Positions 16,570 to 25,385 are shown, counted from the stretch's first letter. The stretch is DNA of 64,000 nucleotides from WLMZ01 sp038227995 (GCA_038227995.1 JBBRPP010000001.1:186001-250000); one strand, 5' to 3'. Numbers and translations: made by a program. The notes: a model not told the origin generated them from the letters alone.

Positions 16570-17370
16570 TCAGCCGTCGAGGAAGGCCCGCGCGACGTCG
16601 ACCAACTCGGGAGCCGAGAAGATGTCGTAGTGGGTCCGGCCCGGCAGGATCGCAAGCCGATTCGGCGTCGGTAGTGAGCCCTCCCATCCGGCGTCGCGGA
16701 GACCACCGCCACGGAGCGCGTAGAACTCGGCGGCATGTGCGGGCGAGATGCTGTCGGCGTCGCCGAGCACGTACAGCGTCGGCGTCGTCATCGTCCGGAC
16801 GTCGTCCGTCCAGTCGTACGGTTGACGCAGGATGCCGCCGGTCTTGTCCATCAGCGCCAGAAAACCTGCAGGGTCGGCTGCGACTGCCGTGTAGGCGGCG
16901 TACATGGGGGAGTGTTGGAGTTGCTCGAACAGATCGCGGCCCATGTGATCCATTCCGATCAGGACGTCGGGGAACCACCCGCTTCGGCGGAACGGCGCCG
17001 AGACGACGACGAGACGACGAATTGCGGTGGGATGTTGGATCGTGGCACGCAACGATGATCCGCCTCCCAAGGAGTAGCCGAGCAGGTCGACCGGGCCGAC
17101 GTCCAGCGCAGCGACGAACGCAGCGATGTCGTCGCCGAACGACTCGTACGAGAACGGTCGATCGATGTCCGATGTGTGCCCGTGCGCTTGGAGCTCGATC
17201 GCGATCACGCGCCGGCCGAGCGCGAGCTGATCCAGGACGTCGCCGAACATCGTCGTCACGCCGTAACCGCCGTGCACGACGACCAGGGGAACTCCGCCGC
17301 TGCCGCGACCTTCCCAGTACATCTCGACACCGTTGGCCTGGACGAAACCGCTTTCCCTCGGGTTGTTCAT
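16570..17370 (-). CDS. Alpha/beta-fold hydrolase
   Basis: 266 residues starting at ATG 17370. The oxyanion-hole segment is VVVHGGYG, the nucleophile elbow is GYS100LGG, a candidate acid lies in GDADSISP and the catalytic His in GRTHYD, near the C terminus. This is a complete alpha/beta hydrolase of the proline-iminopeptidase or haloperoxidase-like group, cytoplasmic, with no signal peptide. The substrate cannot be read from the sequence. It lies 13 bases downstream of the PPOX-type gene and 31 bases upstream of doxX, in the same orientation. Confidence 0.82.
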   Translation of the reverse strand: MNNPRESGFVQANGVEMYWEGRGSGGVPLVVVHGGYGVTTMFGDVLDQLALGRRVIAIELQAHGHTSDIDRPFSYESFGDDIAAFVAALDVGPVDLLGYSLGGGSSLRATIQHPTAIRRLVVVSAPFRRSGWFPDVLIGMDHMGRDLFEQLQHSPMYAAYTAVAADPAGFLALMDKTGGILRQPYDWTDDVRTMTTPTLYVLGDADSISPAHAAEFYALRGGGLRDAGWEGSLPTPNRLAILPGRTHYDIFSAPELVDVARAFLDG

Positions 17371-17383
17371 CGTCACCCAGGAC

Positions 17384-17788
17384 TCAGCTGGCGGGAGTGG
17401 GTGTGATGACGACGCCGCGATCGCCATAGGGGATGCGCTTGCGCTTGACGAAACCGCCGATGGTGCCGAGCAGCTTCGTCACCTTGGTCATGAACCCGTA
17501 CTTGGCGATGATCTTTTCGCGGATCGTGGCCAACTCGGCACCTTCGACGACGACGGCCGTCGCGTCGGTGACAGCGCTGCCCTCCTTCAATTTTCCGCGA
17601 GCGTCGCACGGTTGCACCGTGACCTTGGCCGTGTGGGCGAGTCGCTTGACCTTGCCTGAGCCAGAGCTGGTCCAGAACCCGAGACGGGCATCGCCGAGAT
17701 CAGCGCACCAGACGGGTGACGAGACGGGCCGACCGTCCTTGCGAAAGGTTGTCAGCAACAGGTACTTCTCGTCAGCAAGCGCGGCCAT
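17384..17788 (-). CDS. PPOX-class F420-dependent oxidoreductase
   Basis: 134 residues with a split-barrel flavin/F420-binding fold. The signatures are YLLLTTFRKDGRPVSSPVW near the N terminus and FWTSSGSGKVKRL, where the Lys/Arg contact the cofactor phosphate. The family is typical of mycobacteria and other F420-producing actinobacteria. It is a small cytoplasmic reductase of unknown substrate and probably shares a transcript with the downstream hydrolase. Confidence 0.82.
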   Translation of the reverse strand: MAALADEKYLLLTTFRKDGRPVSSPVWCADLGDARLGFWTSSGSGKVKRLAHTAKVTVQPCDARGKLKEGSAVTDATAVVVEGAELATIREKIIAKYGFMTKVTKLLGTIGGFVKRKRIPYGDRGVVITPTPAS

Positions 17789-17824
17789 CGTCGCAGCCTA
17801 TCCGTCGTGATCAGCCCAGGAATT

Positions 17825-18370
17825 TCAACCGGTTGGGCTGACGTCCGGCGACGACGAGTTCACGGGACGTCCGCCGTCGACCGCGTTGTAGGCGCCAACG
17901 GTGATGGCCAGGTACCGTGCGATCGTGGTGCCGCGGTTGTGCCAACGGTGGCGGGTGCCGTTCTGGACCACGATGTCGCCGGGGTGCAACGTGACCTCGA
18001 CTCCGTTGTCGAGTTCGAGGCCGACGGTGCCCTCGAGCACCACGTCGTAGTCGAGCGTTGCCGTTCGATGCATTCCGGGTTGGTCTGGATCAGCCCATTG
18101 GGCAAGCGCCCCGCCGACGAAGGTGTGGAAGTCCTCGCCGGTGGGAGCCAGTTCGATCACGGCGATCGCACAGCCACCGGGTGGCGGGAAAGCGGCAGCC
18201 CGCCGTGGCTCCGAGCCGTCGTCAGGAAAACGCCCGGGGTCGTCGCGACCCCAGACCAGCGTCGCCGACGTCCCGAGGCTGCCGATCGGGATGCCGTCAA
18301 TCGTGTCGTCGCTGGCGACGATCGACGTGCCGTCGGCTGCATGCCCGGTGACGATGCGGCGCACGCTCAC
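17825..18370 (-). CDS. Cupin-domain protein
   Basis: 181 residues. The C-terminal two-thirds is a single cupin barrel: HRTATLDYDVVLEGTVGLEL and LHPGDIVVQNGTRHRWHNRG provide the two metal/substrate motifs. The arrangement resembles cupins in which a bulky substrate with an Asp/Glu head is accommodated, but no enzyme assignment is safe. The GTG start at 18370 overlaps the stop of the upstream lipoprotein gene by four bases (GTGA), indicating coupled translation of a surface lipoprotein with a cytoplasmic cupin. Confidence 0.8.
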   Translation of the reverse strand: MSVRRIVTGHAADGTSIVASDDTIDGIPIGSLGTSATLVWGRDDPGRFPDDGSEPRRAAAFPPPGGCAIAVIELAPTGEDFHTFVGGALAQWADPDQPGMHRTATLDYDVVLEGTVGLELDNGVEVTLHPGDIVVQNGTRHRWHNRGTTIARYLAITVGAYNAVDGGRPVNSSSPDVSPTG

Positions 18371-19410
18371 GAGTAGAACCCGGCGTACAGGTACATCGTC
18401 ATCACGCCTTTCACCACCTGGATCGTGTCGAGGCGCACCGCGGTGGTCGGTGTCAGCGGGGTGTTGTCGGTCGAGGTCGAGATGTCGGACACGCTTTGCA
18501 TCAGGATGGGTGGCGCGTCCCCAGCATGGAAGACCAAGGCATAGGCGTTGTCGGTTCCGCAGGTGACATCGGATCCGCTGAACCCAGCGGCCGGTGCCGC
18601 GGTGAGGGTGGTGATGATGTCTTGGTTGGCGACGCCAGCCGTGACCTGCGGCTGGATCGCCGTTTTGTACGCGGCGTCGAAGGCGGAGAACAGCGCGGCG
18701 AGATCCGCGCCGTTGCCGGTCTTGTCGATGGAGTTGCACTCGTACCCCGTCAGTCCGACGCCGACCGAACTGTCGAGTGGAACGATGATCGGGTACGCGA
18801 CCGCGTTGTCGACACCCAGGACGTCGGGCGTGAACGGCGTGCCATCGTCGATGCACGAGTTGGCCGGAAGTGTCGAGCACGGCACGATTCGGTGAACGAC
18901 GATGTCGACCGTGGCGGGATTGGTCGCGTTCCACGGCGACGCGAAGTCTGCCTCGTAGATGCCGTCGACGAGTCGTTGGCCAGGATCGGTCGGCAACGGG
19001 GGAGACGGGACGCCCGTCCAATTGCTCTCGTCGAGCGGCGGGAACAGGTTCTCGTTGAACGGTTGTGCTGCTGGTTGCCATCCGCCTGGGATGTTCGCCG
19101 GCGGCTGGGGCACCGTTGTGGCAGTCGCCGTGGTGCTCGTGGCCGGTGCCGTGGTCACCGGAATCGTGGTCGGAGCGGCGGTCACCGAGACGGTGGTGAC
19201 CGGGATCGTGGTGACGATGACGGTCGTCGCGGGAGCCGAGGTCGTCGCAACAGGTTCTGTCGTCGCCTGGTCTGCCTGCTTGACAGCCACGCCTGGCGTC
19301 GAACTGCCGCACGCGGAAACGACAGCCAGCGTCGCCATCGCGAACGCGACGCCACGCACTGATCGCCGGTGATGCCGACGTGATCTGGAACCGACGCTCG
19401 TGCCGTTCAT
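18367..19410 (-). CDS. Thr-rich lipoprotein of unknown function
   Basis: 347 residues. An Arg-rich N terminus, hydrophobic stretch and lipobox (LAVVSAC) mark it as a lipid-anchored exported protein. A Thr/Ala/Val/Pro-rich linker of about 60 residues follows, then a globular domain of about 220 residues with several Cys. ATG 19410 is chosen over the longer frame because it places a standard lipoprotein signal at the start. The globular part has regions resembling the repeated septum-formation-like secreted modules of actinobacteria, but I cannot assign a family with confidence. It heads a five-gene minus-strand cluster. Confidence 0.72.
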   Translation of the reverse strand: MNGTSVGSRSRRHHRRSVRGVAFAMATLAVVSACGSSTPGVAVKQADQATTEPVATTSAPATTVIVTTIPVTTVSVTAAPTTIPVTTAPATSTTATATTVPQPPANIPGGWQPAAQPFNENLFPPLDESNWTGVPSPPLPTDPGQRLVDGIYEADFASPWNATNPATVDIVVHRIVPCSTLPANSCIDDGTPFTPDVLGVDNAVAYPIIVPLDSSVGVGLTGYECNSIDKTGNGADLAALFSAFDAAYKTAIQPQVTAGVANQDIITTLTAAPAAGFSGSDVTCGTDNAYALVFHAGDAPPILMQSVSDISTSTDNTPLTPTTAVRLDTIQVVKGVMTMYLYAGFYS

Positions 19411-19577
19411 CCGTACCAACTTTCCCGTGCGAGCATGTTCTAGCAGCCGGTGCAGTTGTCGTCGCGTCAGTGATTGCGGATGCCGGTCGCAATCAACTCG
19501 GACACGGATGTTTGATCGCCGCGGCAACGGGTACAGAACAAACGGCACGTCACTCCGCCCGCCCGCGGTGGTGTGCT
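19411..19577. other. Non-coding part of a 327-base gap between the lipoprotein and dinB genes
   Basis: The full gap runs from 19411 to 19737. This part must contain the promoter of the minus-strand lipoprotein operon. I see no convincing ORF or tRNA. It is followed by a plus-strand terminator-like hairpin with no recognised plus-strand gene before it. The 19611-19737 stretch just before dinB is an open reading frame in phase with dinB but is probably leader. Confidence 0.4.
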
Positions 19578-19610
19578 GAGCGAGGCCCTTCGGGGCCTCG
19601 CTCCGATTTT
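19578..19610 (+). terminator. Intrinsic terminator-like hairpin with UUCG tetraloop
   Basis: An 11-bp perfect stem (19578-19588 with 19593-19603) closes a TTCG loop between C and G, and a short T-run follows at 19607-19610. The orientation suits plus-strand transcripts. No plus-strand gene lies directly upstream, so it may end a small RNA or insulate dinB. Confidence 0.7.
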
Positions 19611-19737
19611 CGGCCGTGGCATGTCAGCGTCGTGGATGGCCCTTCTCGAGGGTCGTCAGCGCGAGGAGCCAGCAGCGGCTGCATGCCCCGCCGACCGGAG
19701 AACTGGGATTGCGGTTCGGCTGCCCGTATGCGAACAT

Positions 19738-20934
19738 GTGTTCGTGTCCGGTGAGACGATTCTGCACGCCGATCTCGACTCGTTCTTCGCGTCGGTCGAG
19801 CAGCGCGACGACCCGACGCTGCGCGATCGGCCAGTCGTGGTCGGCGGCGGCGGCGTCGTGCTCGCTGCCAGCTATGAGGCCAAGGCGTTCGGCATCCGCA
19901 CAGCGATGAGCGGAACCCAGGCTCGTCGGCTGTGTCCCGGCGCTGTGTTCATCGCCCCTCGTTTCGCCGCATACACCCAGGCCAGCAAGGATGTGTTCGC
20001 GGTCTTCGACGACACGACACCGATTGTGGAGCCGATGTCGATCGACGAGGCATTTCTCGAGGTGAGCGGTTTGGCCAAGATCGCCGGGACGCCCACCGCG
20101 ATCGCGACGCGTCTGCGCAGCGAGGTGTGGGAACGAGTCGGGCTGCGGATCCCCGTTGGCATCGCCCGAACGAAGTTCCTGGCCAAGGTCGCCAGCGCTG
20201 TCGCCAAGCCCGACGGTCTGCTGCTGGTCGAGGCCGACCGAGAGTTGGAGTTCCTCCATCCGCTGCCGGTCGAACGGTTGTGGGGCGTCGGCAAGGTGAC
20301 GACCCGCAAGCTCAACGAGCGCGGCATCTTCATCGTCGCCGATGTCGCCGGGCTCGGTGAAGACACGCTTGTTGCGATGTTGGGTCGCGCTACGGGACGT
20401 CACCTCGACGCGCTCGCGCACAATCGTGACCCTCGGTCCGTGCAGGGCGGGCGACGGCGGCGCTCGATCGGATCTCAGCAGGCGCTCGGTCGGCGCCCGA
20501 AAGATGTCGACGCGATCGACGCCGTCGTCGTGCGGATCGTCGATCGCGTCACCGGACGGATGCGGCACGCGAACCGAGTCGGGCGCACCGTGATGCTGCG
20601 GTTGCGTTTCGACGACTTCACCCGCGTGACCCGGTCACACACCCTGCCGCGTTCCACCGCGCACACCGACACGATCCTGAATGCGGTACGGATGCTCGTC
20701 ACCGAGATCGGGCCGACCATTGCCGACAAAGGTTTGACGCTGATCGGGGTGTCCGTCGGGAACCTCGACGACGACGACGCCGTTCAGTTGGTGCTGCCGT
20801 TCGATGCGCAGAGCGATGGGGCACTGGATTCCGCCGTCGACGCGATTCGCGACAAGTTCGGTTCGGCCGCGATCAATCGGGCGGTGTTGCTCGGGCGGGA
20901 CCCGGGCATCTCGATGCCGATGCTGCCCGATTGA
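19738..20934 (+). CDS. dinB: DNA polymerase IV (Y-family)
   Basis: About 398 residues. The Y-family catalytic motifs are present: ILHADLDSFFASVEQ (first metal Asp), the YEAKAFGIRTAMS steric-gate and finger region, and MSIDEAFLEV (second catalytic Asp-Glu). Helix-hairpin-helix-like sequence with WGVGKVTTRKL and a little-finger domain follow. It ends SMPMLPD; the VQLVLPF segment about 56 residues before the end is a plausible beta-clamp-binding motif. It performs translesion DNA synthesis. The start is uncertain: GTG 19738 or GTG 19744 gives the usual short N terminus, while the frame extends upstream through non-conserved sequence. No LexA box was recognised upstream. Confidence 0.9.
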   Translation: MFVSGETILHADLDSFFASVEQRDDPTLRDRPVVVGGGGVVLAASYEAKAFGIRTAMSGTQARRLCPGAVFIAPRFAAYTQASKDVFAVFDDTTPIVEPMSIDEAFLEVSGLAKIAGTPTAIATRLRSEVWERVGLRIPVGIARTKFLAKVASAVAKPDGLLLVEADRELEFLHPLPVERLWGVGKVTTRKLNERGIFIVADVAGLGEDTLVAMLGRATGRHLDALAHNRDPRSVQGGRRRRSIGSQQALGRRPKDVDAIDAVVVRIVDRVTGRMRHANRVGRTVMLRLRFDDFTRVTRSHTLPRSTAHTDTILNAVRMLVTEIGPTIADKGLTLIGVSVGNLDDDDAVQLVLPFDAQSDGALDSAVDAIRDKFGSAAINRAVLLGRDPGISMPMLPD

Positions 20935-20964
20935 CGTCGACCTCGAAGGGCGCGCAACCGGAAA

Positions 20965-21008
20965 ACGACGAAGTGGCCACACCTCTCAGTGCGGCCACAG
21001 TCGTCGTG
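20965..21008 (-). terminator. Hairpin between convergent genes, terminator-like
   Basis: An imperfect stem pairs 20965-20978 with 20994-21008 (ACGACGA..TGGCC type, one bulge). An A-run on its left side would give a U-run to leftward transcripts, so it suits termination of the small lipoprotein gene and could also stop dinB transcripts. Confidence 0.6.
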
Positions 21009-21031
21009 TCACGAATTCGGAGTGTGATCGA

Positions 21032-21388
21032 TCAGCCGGGGACGGCTGCGTCGGTCAGTTCCTTGGTGCACGCCTGAATCTTGGCGGCATCGTTGGGGTT
21101 GCTGGAGATCAGCGCTGCGCCATCGGTGGCCAGCTTCGTCGCCGATGCCGTGACCGAAGCAGCATCTGCGCTGCTGGGGTTGGCGATGACGGCTTTGAGC
21201 TTGACGGCCAGATCGTGGGCCTGGCTGCAGAACGTGTCGACGGCCGAGCTGCCGCTGCTGCCGCTGGCGGTCGAACCGCTGGTGGCCGGGGCCTTCGTCG
21301 TGGTCGGGGACTTCTTGTCGCTGCCGCACGCTGCCATTGCTCCGAGCGACATGGTTGCGACCATCGCCCATCCGAGAATCTTCTTCAT
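21032..21388 (-). CDS. Small lipoprotein of unknown function
   Basis: 118 residues. The signal peptide MKKILGWAMVATMSL is followed by a lipobox (GAMAAC), then a Lys/Ser/Thr-rich linker and an alpha-helical domain of about 70 residues with two Cys that may pair. A strong Shine-Dalgarno (GGGAGGA) precedes the ATG at 21388. Similar small secreted helical lipoproteins are common in Acidimicrobiia, but no function is known to me. It is a monocistronic leftward gene with its own hairpin terminator. Confidence 0.78.
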   Translation of the reverse strand: MKKILGWAMVATMSLGAMAACGSDKKSPTTTKAPATSGSTASGSSGSSAVDTFCSQAHDLAVKLKAVIANPSSADAASVTASATKLATDGAALISSNPNDAAKIQACTKELTDAAVPG

Positions 21389-21463
21389 TGCATTTCCTCC
21401 CTGAGAACGATCAGCGGGGGCTGATTCGTGAGGTCATCATGTTCCTCACGGCGCGAGGTGTCG

Positions 21464-21480
21464 TGAGTAGCGACTACTCA
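21464..21480. promoter_or_regulatory. Short inverted repeat upstream of the small lipoprotein gene
   Basis: Seven-base perfect arms (TGAGTAG and CTACTCA) flank three bases. A further ACTCA lies 20 bases to the right. The dyad lies about 80 bases upstream of the lipoprotein start in a 163-base intergenic region, so it could be a regulator site; there is no direct evidence. Confidence 0.3.
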
Positions 21481-21551
21481 TTCGCGGAAGGCCGTGTACT
21501 CAGGGTGCTCAGCAAGGGCGATCTCGTTGCCGGCTGAGGTGCATCGGGCCG

Positions 21552-21806
21552 TCAGGTCGGCGTGCCACGCAGTTCGAAGAACTTTTCGCGGGCCTTGTGG
21601 TGCGCCTTGGCTCCGGAGCCGAGCAGGCCGCCCGTGCGGACCTTCTTGACCGTGTCCTCGAGATCCTCGAGCAGCGCGCTGAGGTCGTCCTCGGGGCCGG
21701 CCGCGGCGACGATGTCGAGCTTGGCCCGCACCTGATCGAGGTTCTTCCTGACGCTCATGAATTCCTCGTCGAGATCCTTGCGAGCCTTGTCCAGATCTGT
21801 GTCCAT
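21552..21806 (-). CDS. Small charged helical protein
   Basis: 84 residues, strongly charged, with heptad-like Leu/Val spacing in the first 55 residues (probable coiled coil) and a basic C-terminal segment (SGAKAHHKAREKFF). No signal or membrane helix is present. Codon use and the ATG at 21806 look genuine and no longer overlapping ORF competes. I do not recognise the family. Confidence 0.6.
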   Translation of the reverse strand: MDTDLDKARKDLDEEFMSVRKNLDQVRAKLDIVAAAGPEDDLSALLEDLEDTVKKVRTGGLLGSGAKAHHKAREKFFELRGTPT

Positions 21807-21919
21807 CGCCCGACAGTACCCGCTTCGCTGCGGTTGTCGATCAACTCGATCAGCAACTGACGTGAATCGCGGTGCGGCAGCGCTCGCCGGGTGCGAACAC
21901 GTCTGCTAGGACTGCCACG

Positions 21920-22927
21920 GTGACCATCGACGACACGACTGCGAGTCACCGGATGGCTCTCGCGTCGGCGTCCAGCCGTCGAACCGGGTACACGCTCGTC
22001 ACGTGCGCATCGTTGTGTTGGGCCACGAGCGGGCTGCTGTCACGGCTGGTCTTCGACGCCGGTGCCGTGACTCCGAAGCAGCTCGCCGCGATCCGCGTCT
22101 ACGGGGCCGCTCTGCTGCTCGCTCCAGCGGTGATCCGGGCTCGGCCGCGATTGAGCCGACGCGAGTGGCTCAGGGTCGCGGCGTTCGGTGTCTTCGGCGC
22201 CAGCCTTCCGCAGTGGGTCTACTTCGAGGCGATCTCCCGAATTCCCGTCCCGATTGCGCTCGTCATCGTCTACACCGCCCCGGTGATCGTCACGGTCTTC
22301 GAACGCTTCGCCCATCAGCGGGTGCTGCCGCGGATGGTCTACGCCGCGATCGGACTCGCCGTCCTCGGCGTGATCCTCGCGGTCACCGGCGGCAAGGGCG
22401 GTGCCGGCGCGTTGCCGGTCATCGGCGTCGTGCTCGCCGTCATCACAGCGTTCGCGTATGGCGTCCAGATCCTCGTGTCGTCGATCCAACCCGCGCACGT
22501 GGCGCCGTTGGTGCGAACCGGTCTCGGCATGATGGCAGGCGCGGTGTTCTGGGCCGTCGTCTCGCCGTTCTGGGACCTGCCGGTCGGCCGCAGCGGCCAT
22601 CCGGTCGACCTCGGTTCGCGCCTGCCCGGCTCGTTGCCGGTGTGGGCGCTCATCGGCTGCATCGTGGTCGTCGGCACGGTGATGCCGTACACGATGCTGA
22701 TCTCAGGTGCGCCGCGGATCGGGCTCGGTGCTTCGTCGGTCACGGGGATGATCGAACCGGTGGCCGCGTCGATCCTGGCATGGATCGCGCTCGATCAACG
22801 GCTCACTCCGCTGCAGGTGATCGGCGTCGCGATCGCGCTCGGCTGTGTCACGATCGCCGAGGTCGTGCGCAACCGCACACCGGGCCGGGATGCGGTCGGC
22901 CTGGCCGAGATCGGGTTGCCTCCCTGA
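21920..22927 (+). CDS. EamA-family (DMT) transporter
   Basis: About 335 residues with ten hydrophobic helices in two EamA repeats. Examples are TLVTCASLCWATSGLLSRLVF in the first repeat and IGCIVVVGTVMPYTMLISGAP with IEPVAASILAWIALDQRLT in the second, the latter being a family hallmark. It is an inner-membrane exporter of metabolites such as amino acids or drugs; the substrate is not predictable. GTG 21920 is chosen as start because the residues before it are non-conserved. It converges with an alpha/beta hydrolase gene three bases downstream. Confidence 0.85.
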   Translation: MTIDDTTASHRMALASASSRRTGYTLVTCASLCWATSGLLSRLVFDAGAVTPKQLAAIRVYGAALLLAPAVIRARPRLSRREWLRVAAFGVFGASLPQWVYFEAISRIPVPIALVIVYTAPVIVTVFERFAHQRVLPRMVYAAIGLAVLGVILAVTGGKGGAGALPVIGVVLAVITAFAYGVQILVSSIQPAHVAPLVRTGLGMMAGAVFWAVVSPFWDLPVGRSGHPVDLGSRLPGSLPVWALIGCIVVVGTVMPYTMLISGAPRIGLGASSVTGMIEPVAASILAWIALDQRLTPLQVIGVAIALGCVTIAEVVRNRTPGRDAVGLAEIGLPP

Positions 22928-22930
22928 GCC

Positions 22931-23818
22931 TCAGGCTGCCGCGGCGGTGCGCGACCCGCGTCGTGCATTCGCGGCGATGGCGCCGATGGTCTCGTCCCAC
23001 CTGACGCGTGGCAGGTCGTGGCCCATGTCGGGGAACATCAACAGACGCGAGCCGGCAATCGCACGCGCCGTCGCCATCCCACCCGATGGCATGACCAGCG
23101 GATCGACCAACCCGTGTACGACGAGCGTGGGTACGTCGAGCCGCTGGAGAGCCGCGGTGCGGTTCGGGCTGGCCGAGATCGCCATTGCCTGTCGGGCTGT
23201 ACCGTCCGGGCAGTAGTTGCGAGCAAACGAGCGCTCGATGAATGCTCGCTCAGCGGCTTCGTCGAAGTGCGGTCCGGACACGAGTCGCGTGGTGGCGACG
23301 CTGTTCTCGACCCGCTTCTCCGGCGATGGGTCGAGCAGCCGGGCCACCTTGCGCAAGAGGTTCACGGACGGGCGACCGTTCCGGCGGTCGCCCGTGTTGG
23401 ACATGATCGACGTCAGGCTGGCGACCCGATCCGGCCGTTGGATCGCAATCGACTGGGCGATCATGCCACCCATCGACGCGCCCACCACATGGGCGCATTC
23501 GATCCCGAGGTGCTCGAGCAAACCGATGCCGTCGTCGGCCATGTCGGACAGCAAGTACTCGGGGCGCGCGGCGCGCTTGGAGATCTGCGCGCTGAGAGCA
23601 CGACCGAGGCTGGGCGGCTCACCCTCGATCTTGGTCGACAGCCCAGAATCGCGGTTGTCGTAGCGGATGACGCGAAAGCCACGTCCGGCGAGATCGGCCA
23701 CGAACTCGTCCGGCCAGTGGATCAGCTGGCTTCCCAATCCCATCACGAGCAAGAGCGGTTCGCCTTCACCCTGCTCGTCGTATTCGATCGTGATGCCATC
23801 GAGTTCTGCGGCTGCCAT
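22931..23818 (-). CDS. Alpha/beta hydrolase
   Basis: 295 residues. The nucleophile elbow is GAS115MGG, the oxyanion region VMGLGSQLIHW, the acid is probably in VHGLVDPLV and the His in PDMGHDL. The closest general group is esterases/thioesterases related to aclacinomycin methylesterase (RdmC) or 3-oxoadipate enol-lactonase. It is cytoplasmic. It is read leftward from a 146-base region shared with the YCII-like gene. Confidence 0.83.
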   Translation of the reverse strand: MAAAELDGITIEYDEQGEGEPLLLVMGLGSQLIHWPDEFVADLAGRGFRVIRYDNRDSGLSTKIEGEPPSLGRALSAQISKRAARPEYLLSDMADDGIGLLEHLGIECAHVVGASMGGMIAQSIAIQRPDRVASLTSIMSNTGDRRNGRPSVNLLRKVARLLDPSPEKRVENSVATTRLVSGPHFDEAAERAFIERSFARNYCPDGTARQAMAISASPNRTAALQRLDVPTLVVHGLVDPLVMPSGGMATARAIAGSRLLMFPDMGHDLPRVRWDETIGAIAANARRGSRTAAAA

Positions 23819-23964
23819 CGGGCCACGTTACGCGCACCGCCGAGATCGCAACTGCCGTGAGAGGAGGAATTTTCGGCGACAGCTGTCGATTCTGATCGGC
23901 TCCGATCGTCGTCCTGGTGAACAGCGTGGTCGACCTGACCAACTGACAACGGAGGAGATTCGAT

Positions 23965-24279
23965 ATGGCAAAGTTCGTGTTCGCGTACACCGGTGGCGGC
24001 GGCATGGCCCAGACCGAGGCAGAGATGCAAGCAACGATGGCCCACTGGGGTGGGTTCCTTGGCGGAATCGGCGCCGCGCTGATCGACGGTGGCAACCCGT
24101 TCGGTGAATCGGCGACCGTGTCGGCCGGCGGTACCGCTGTCTCGCCAGGCAGCTCTGGCCTCGGTGGATACTCGATCGTCGAGGCCGATTCGCTCGCCGC
24201 GGCAATCGCGCTGACGGCGGGGTGCCCGGTGTTCAGCAGTGGCGGCAACGTCGACGTCTACGCCGCGATCCCGATGTGA
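23965..24279 (+). CDS. YCII/DGPF-domain-like protein
   Basis: 104 residues with the compact ferredoxin-like YCII fold: a start of the type KFVFAYTGGG, a helix containing HWGGFLGGIGAALIDGG, and a closing segment with Gly-rich strand and 'SIVEADSLAAAIALTAGCP'. A very strong Shine-Dalgarno (GGAGGAG) precedes ATG 23965. YCII-type proteins occur with ECF sigma factors and stress regulators; none is adjacent. Its biochemical role is unknown. Confidence 0.75.
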   Translation: MAKFVFAYTGGGGMAQTEAEMQATMAHWGGFLGGIGAALIDGGNPFGESATVSAGGTAVSPGSSGLGGYSIVEADSLAAAIALTAGCPVFSSGGNVDVYAAIPM

Positions 24280-24300
24280 CCTCGGCCCAGTCGCGGTGCG

Positions 24301-25269
24301 TCAGTCGGCCGTGAAGGTCAGCGCGCCGCGGCTGTGCAGACGGTCCATGAAGTTCGCCTCGTACGCATCGTGGGGTGCCGCGCGGACCATCTCGTCGAGG
24401 ATGACCGCGTCGTCGCCGACCAGGATCCGCCACTCGTTGGCGCGGACTCCATCGAGGATGATCGTGGCCGCCTGGCTCGCGCTCAGTGGCGCCTGATCGC
24501 GGAACGCTTCGGCCCGCTGTTGCATGCCGAGGCGAATGTCTTCGTCGCTGGCGCCTGACATGTCGACACCCATCTTCGTGATCTGGTCGCGAACCTGTTG
24601 CAACTGCTCGGGCGTGAGCTCCTTCGGGTTGCGGCCGTGAGCGAGTCCGGAGTTGATCACGATCGACGTGCCGACATGGCCGGGCATCACGACCGAGGCG
24701 CGGAGATGAGGAGCGTTCAGACGGAAGTCGGTGATCAACGCCTCGGTGAATCCCTTGACCGCGAACTTGGCGGCGCTGTAGGCGCTGTGGGGGATGCCCG
24801 GTCCGAGCGACGCCCAGAAGCCGTTGACGCTGCTGGTGTTGACGATGTGTCCTGCGGTGCTGGCGAGCAGCAGCGGCATGAACGCGCGGGTGCACGTGTA
24901 CACGCCACCCCAGCAAACGGCAAACGTCTTGTCCCACTCCGCGCGATCGTCGCCGACGAAGCTTCCGCCGCCGCCGATGCCGGCGTTGTTGAAGAGCAGA
25001 TCGATGTGATCTGTGGCATGTGCACGAACGACGGCGTCACGGAATGCGAGCACACTCGCCTCGTCCGACACGTCGGCGACGAACGAGGTGATCAACGTGC
25101 CGGATGGTGCACCGTCTTCGGCCAAGGCCTTGGTCTCGACCATGTTGTCGTCGGACACGTCGCACATCGCCACATTGCAGCCTTCGGCCGCGAGTTGACG
25201 CACTATCTCGCGGCCCATCCCGGTACCGCCGCCCGTGAGGACGGCCAGCTTTCCTTCGAATCGCTCCAT
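24301..25269 (-). CDS. Short-chain dehydrogenase/reductase
   Basis: 322 residues. The cofactor motif is TGGGTGMG, the structural NNAG is present, catalytic Ser lies in NTSSVNG and the Tyr/Lys pair in SAYSAAK. The C-terminal extension of about 70 residues beyond the SDR core is typical of actinobacterial SDRs acting on bulky lipids or alcohols. AGGGGG lies just before ATG 25269. The gene is divergent from zwf, sharing a 116-base promoter region. Confidence 0.87.
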   Translation of the reverse strand: MERFEGKLAVLTGGGTGMGREIVRQLAAEGCNVAMCDVSDDNMVETKALAEDGAPSGTLITSFVADVSDEASVLAFRDAVVRAHATDHIDLLFNNAGIGGGGSFVGDDRAEWDKTFAVCWGGVYTCTRAFMPLLLASTAGHIVNTSSVNGFWASLGPGIPHSAYSAAKFAVKGFTEALITDFRLNAPHLRASVVMPGHVGTSIVINSGLAHGRNPKELTPEQLQQVRDQITKMGVDMSGASDEDIRLGMQQRAEAFRDQAPLSASQAATIILDGVRANEWRILVGDDAVILDEMVRAAPHDAYEANFMDRLHSRGALTFTAD

Positions 25270-25385
25270 CTTCGAACCCCCTGTTCGTTTCGACCGTAGT
25301 AGCTGCGCGGCGGTTCATCCAACGTGCACATTCCCGCAACCTGTGGGGTCTAACGTCTGCGCCGTATGGACGCGACAACGCTGCG

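Noticed and set aside
17825..19492. Long minus-strand frame covering the cupin and lipoprotein
   Set aside because: The cupin has its own start at 18370 and the lipoprotein lies in another frame with a clear lipobox; the extra Arg/His-rich translation is a shadow.
21337..21537. Small plus-strand frame of 66 residues beside the lipoprotein promoter
   Set aside because: It overlaps the lipoprotein signal-peptide codons in antisense and has no ribosome site or conserved features.
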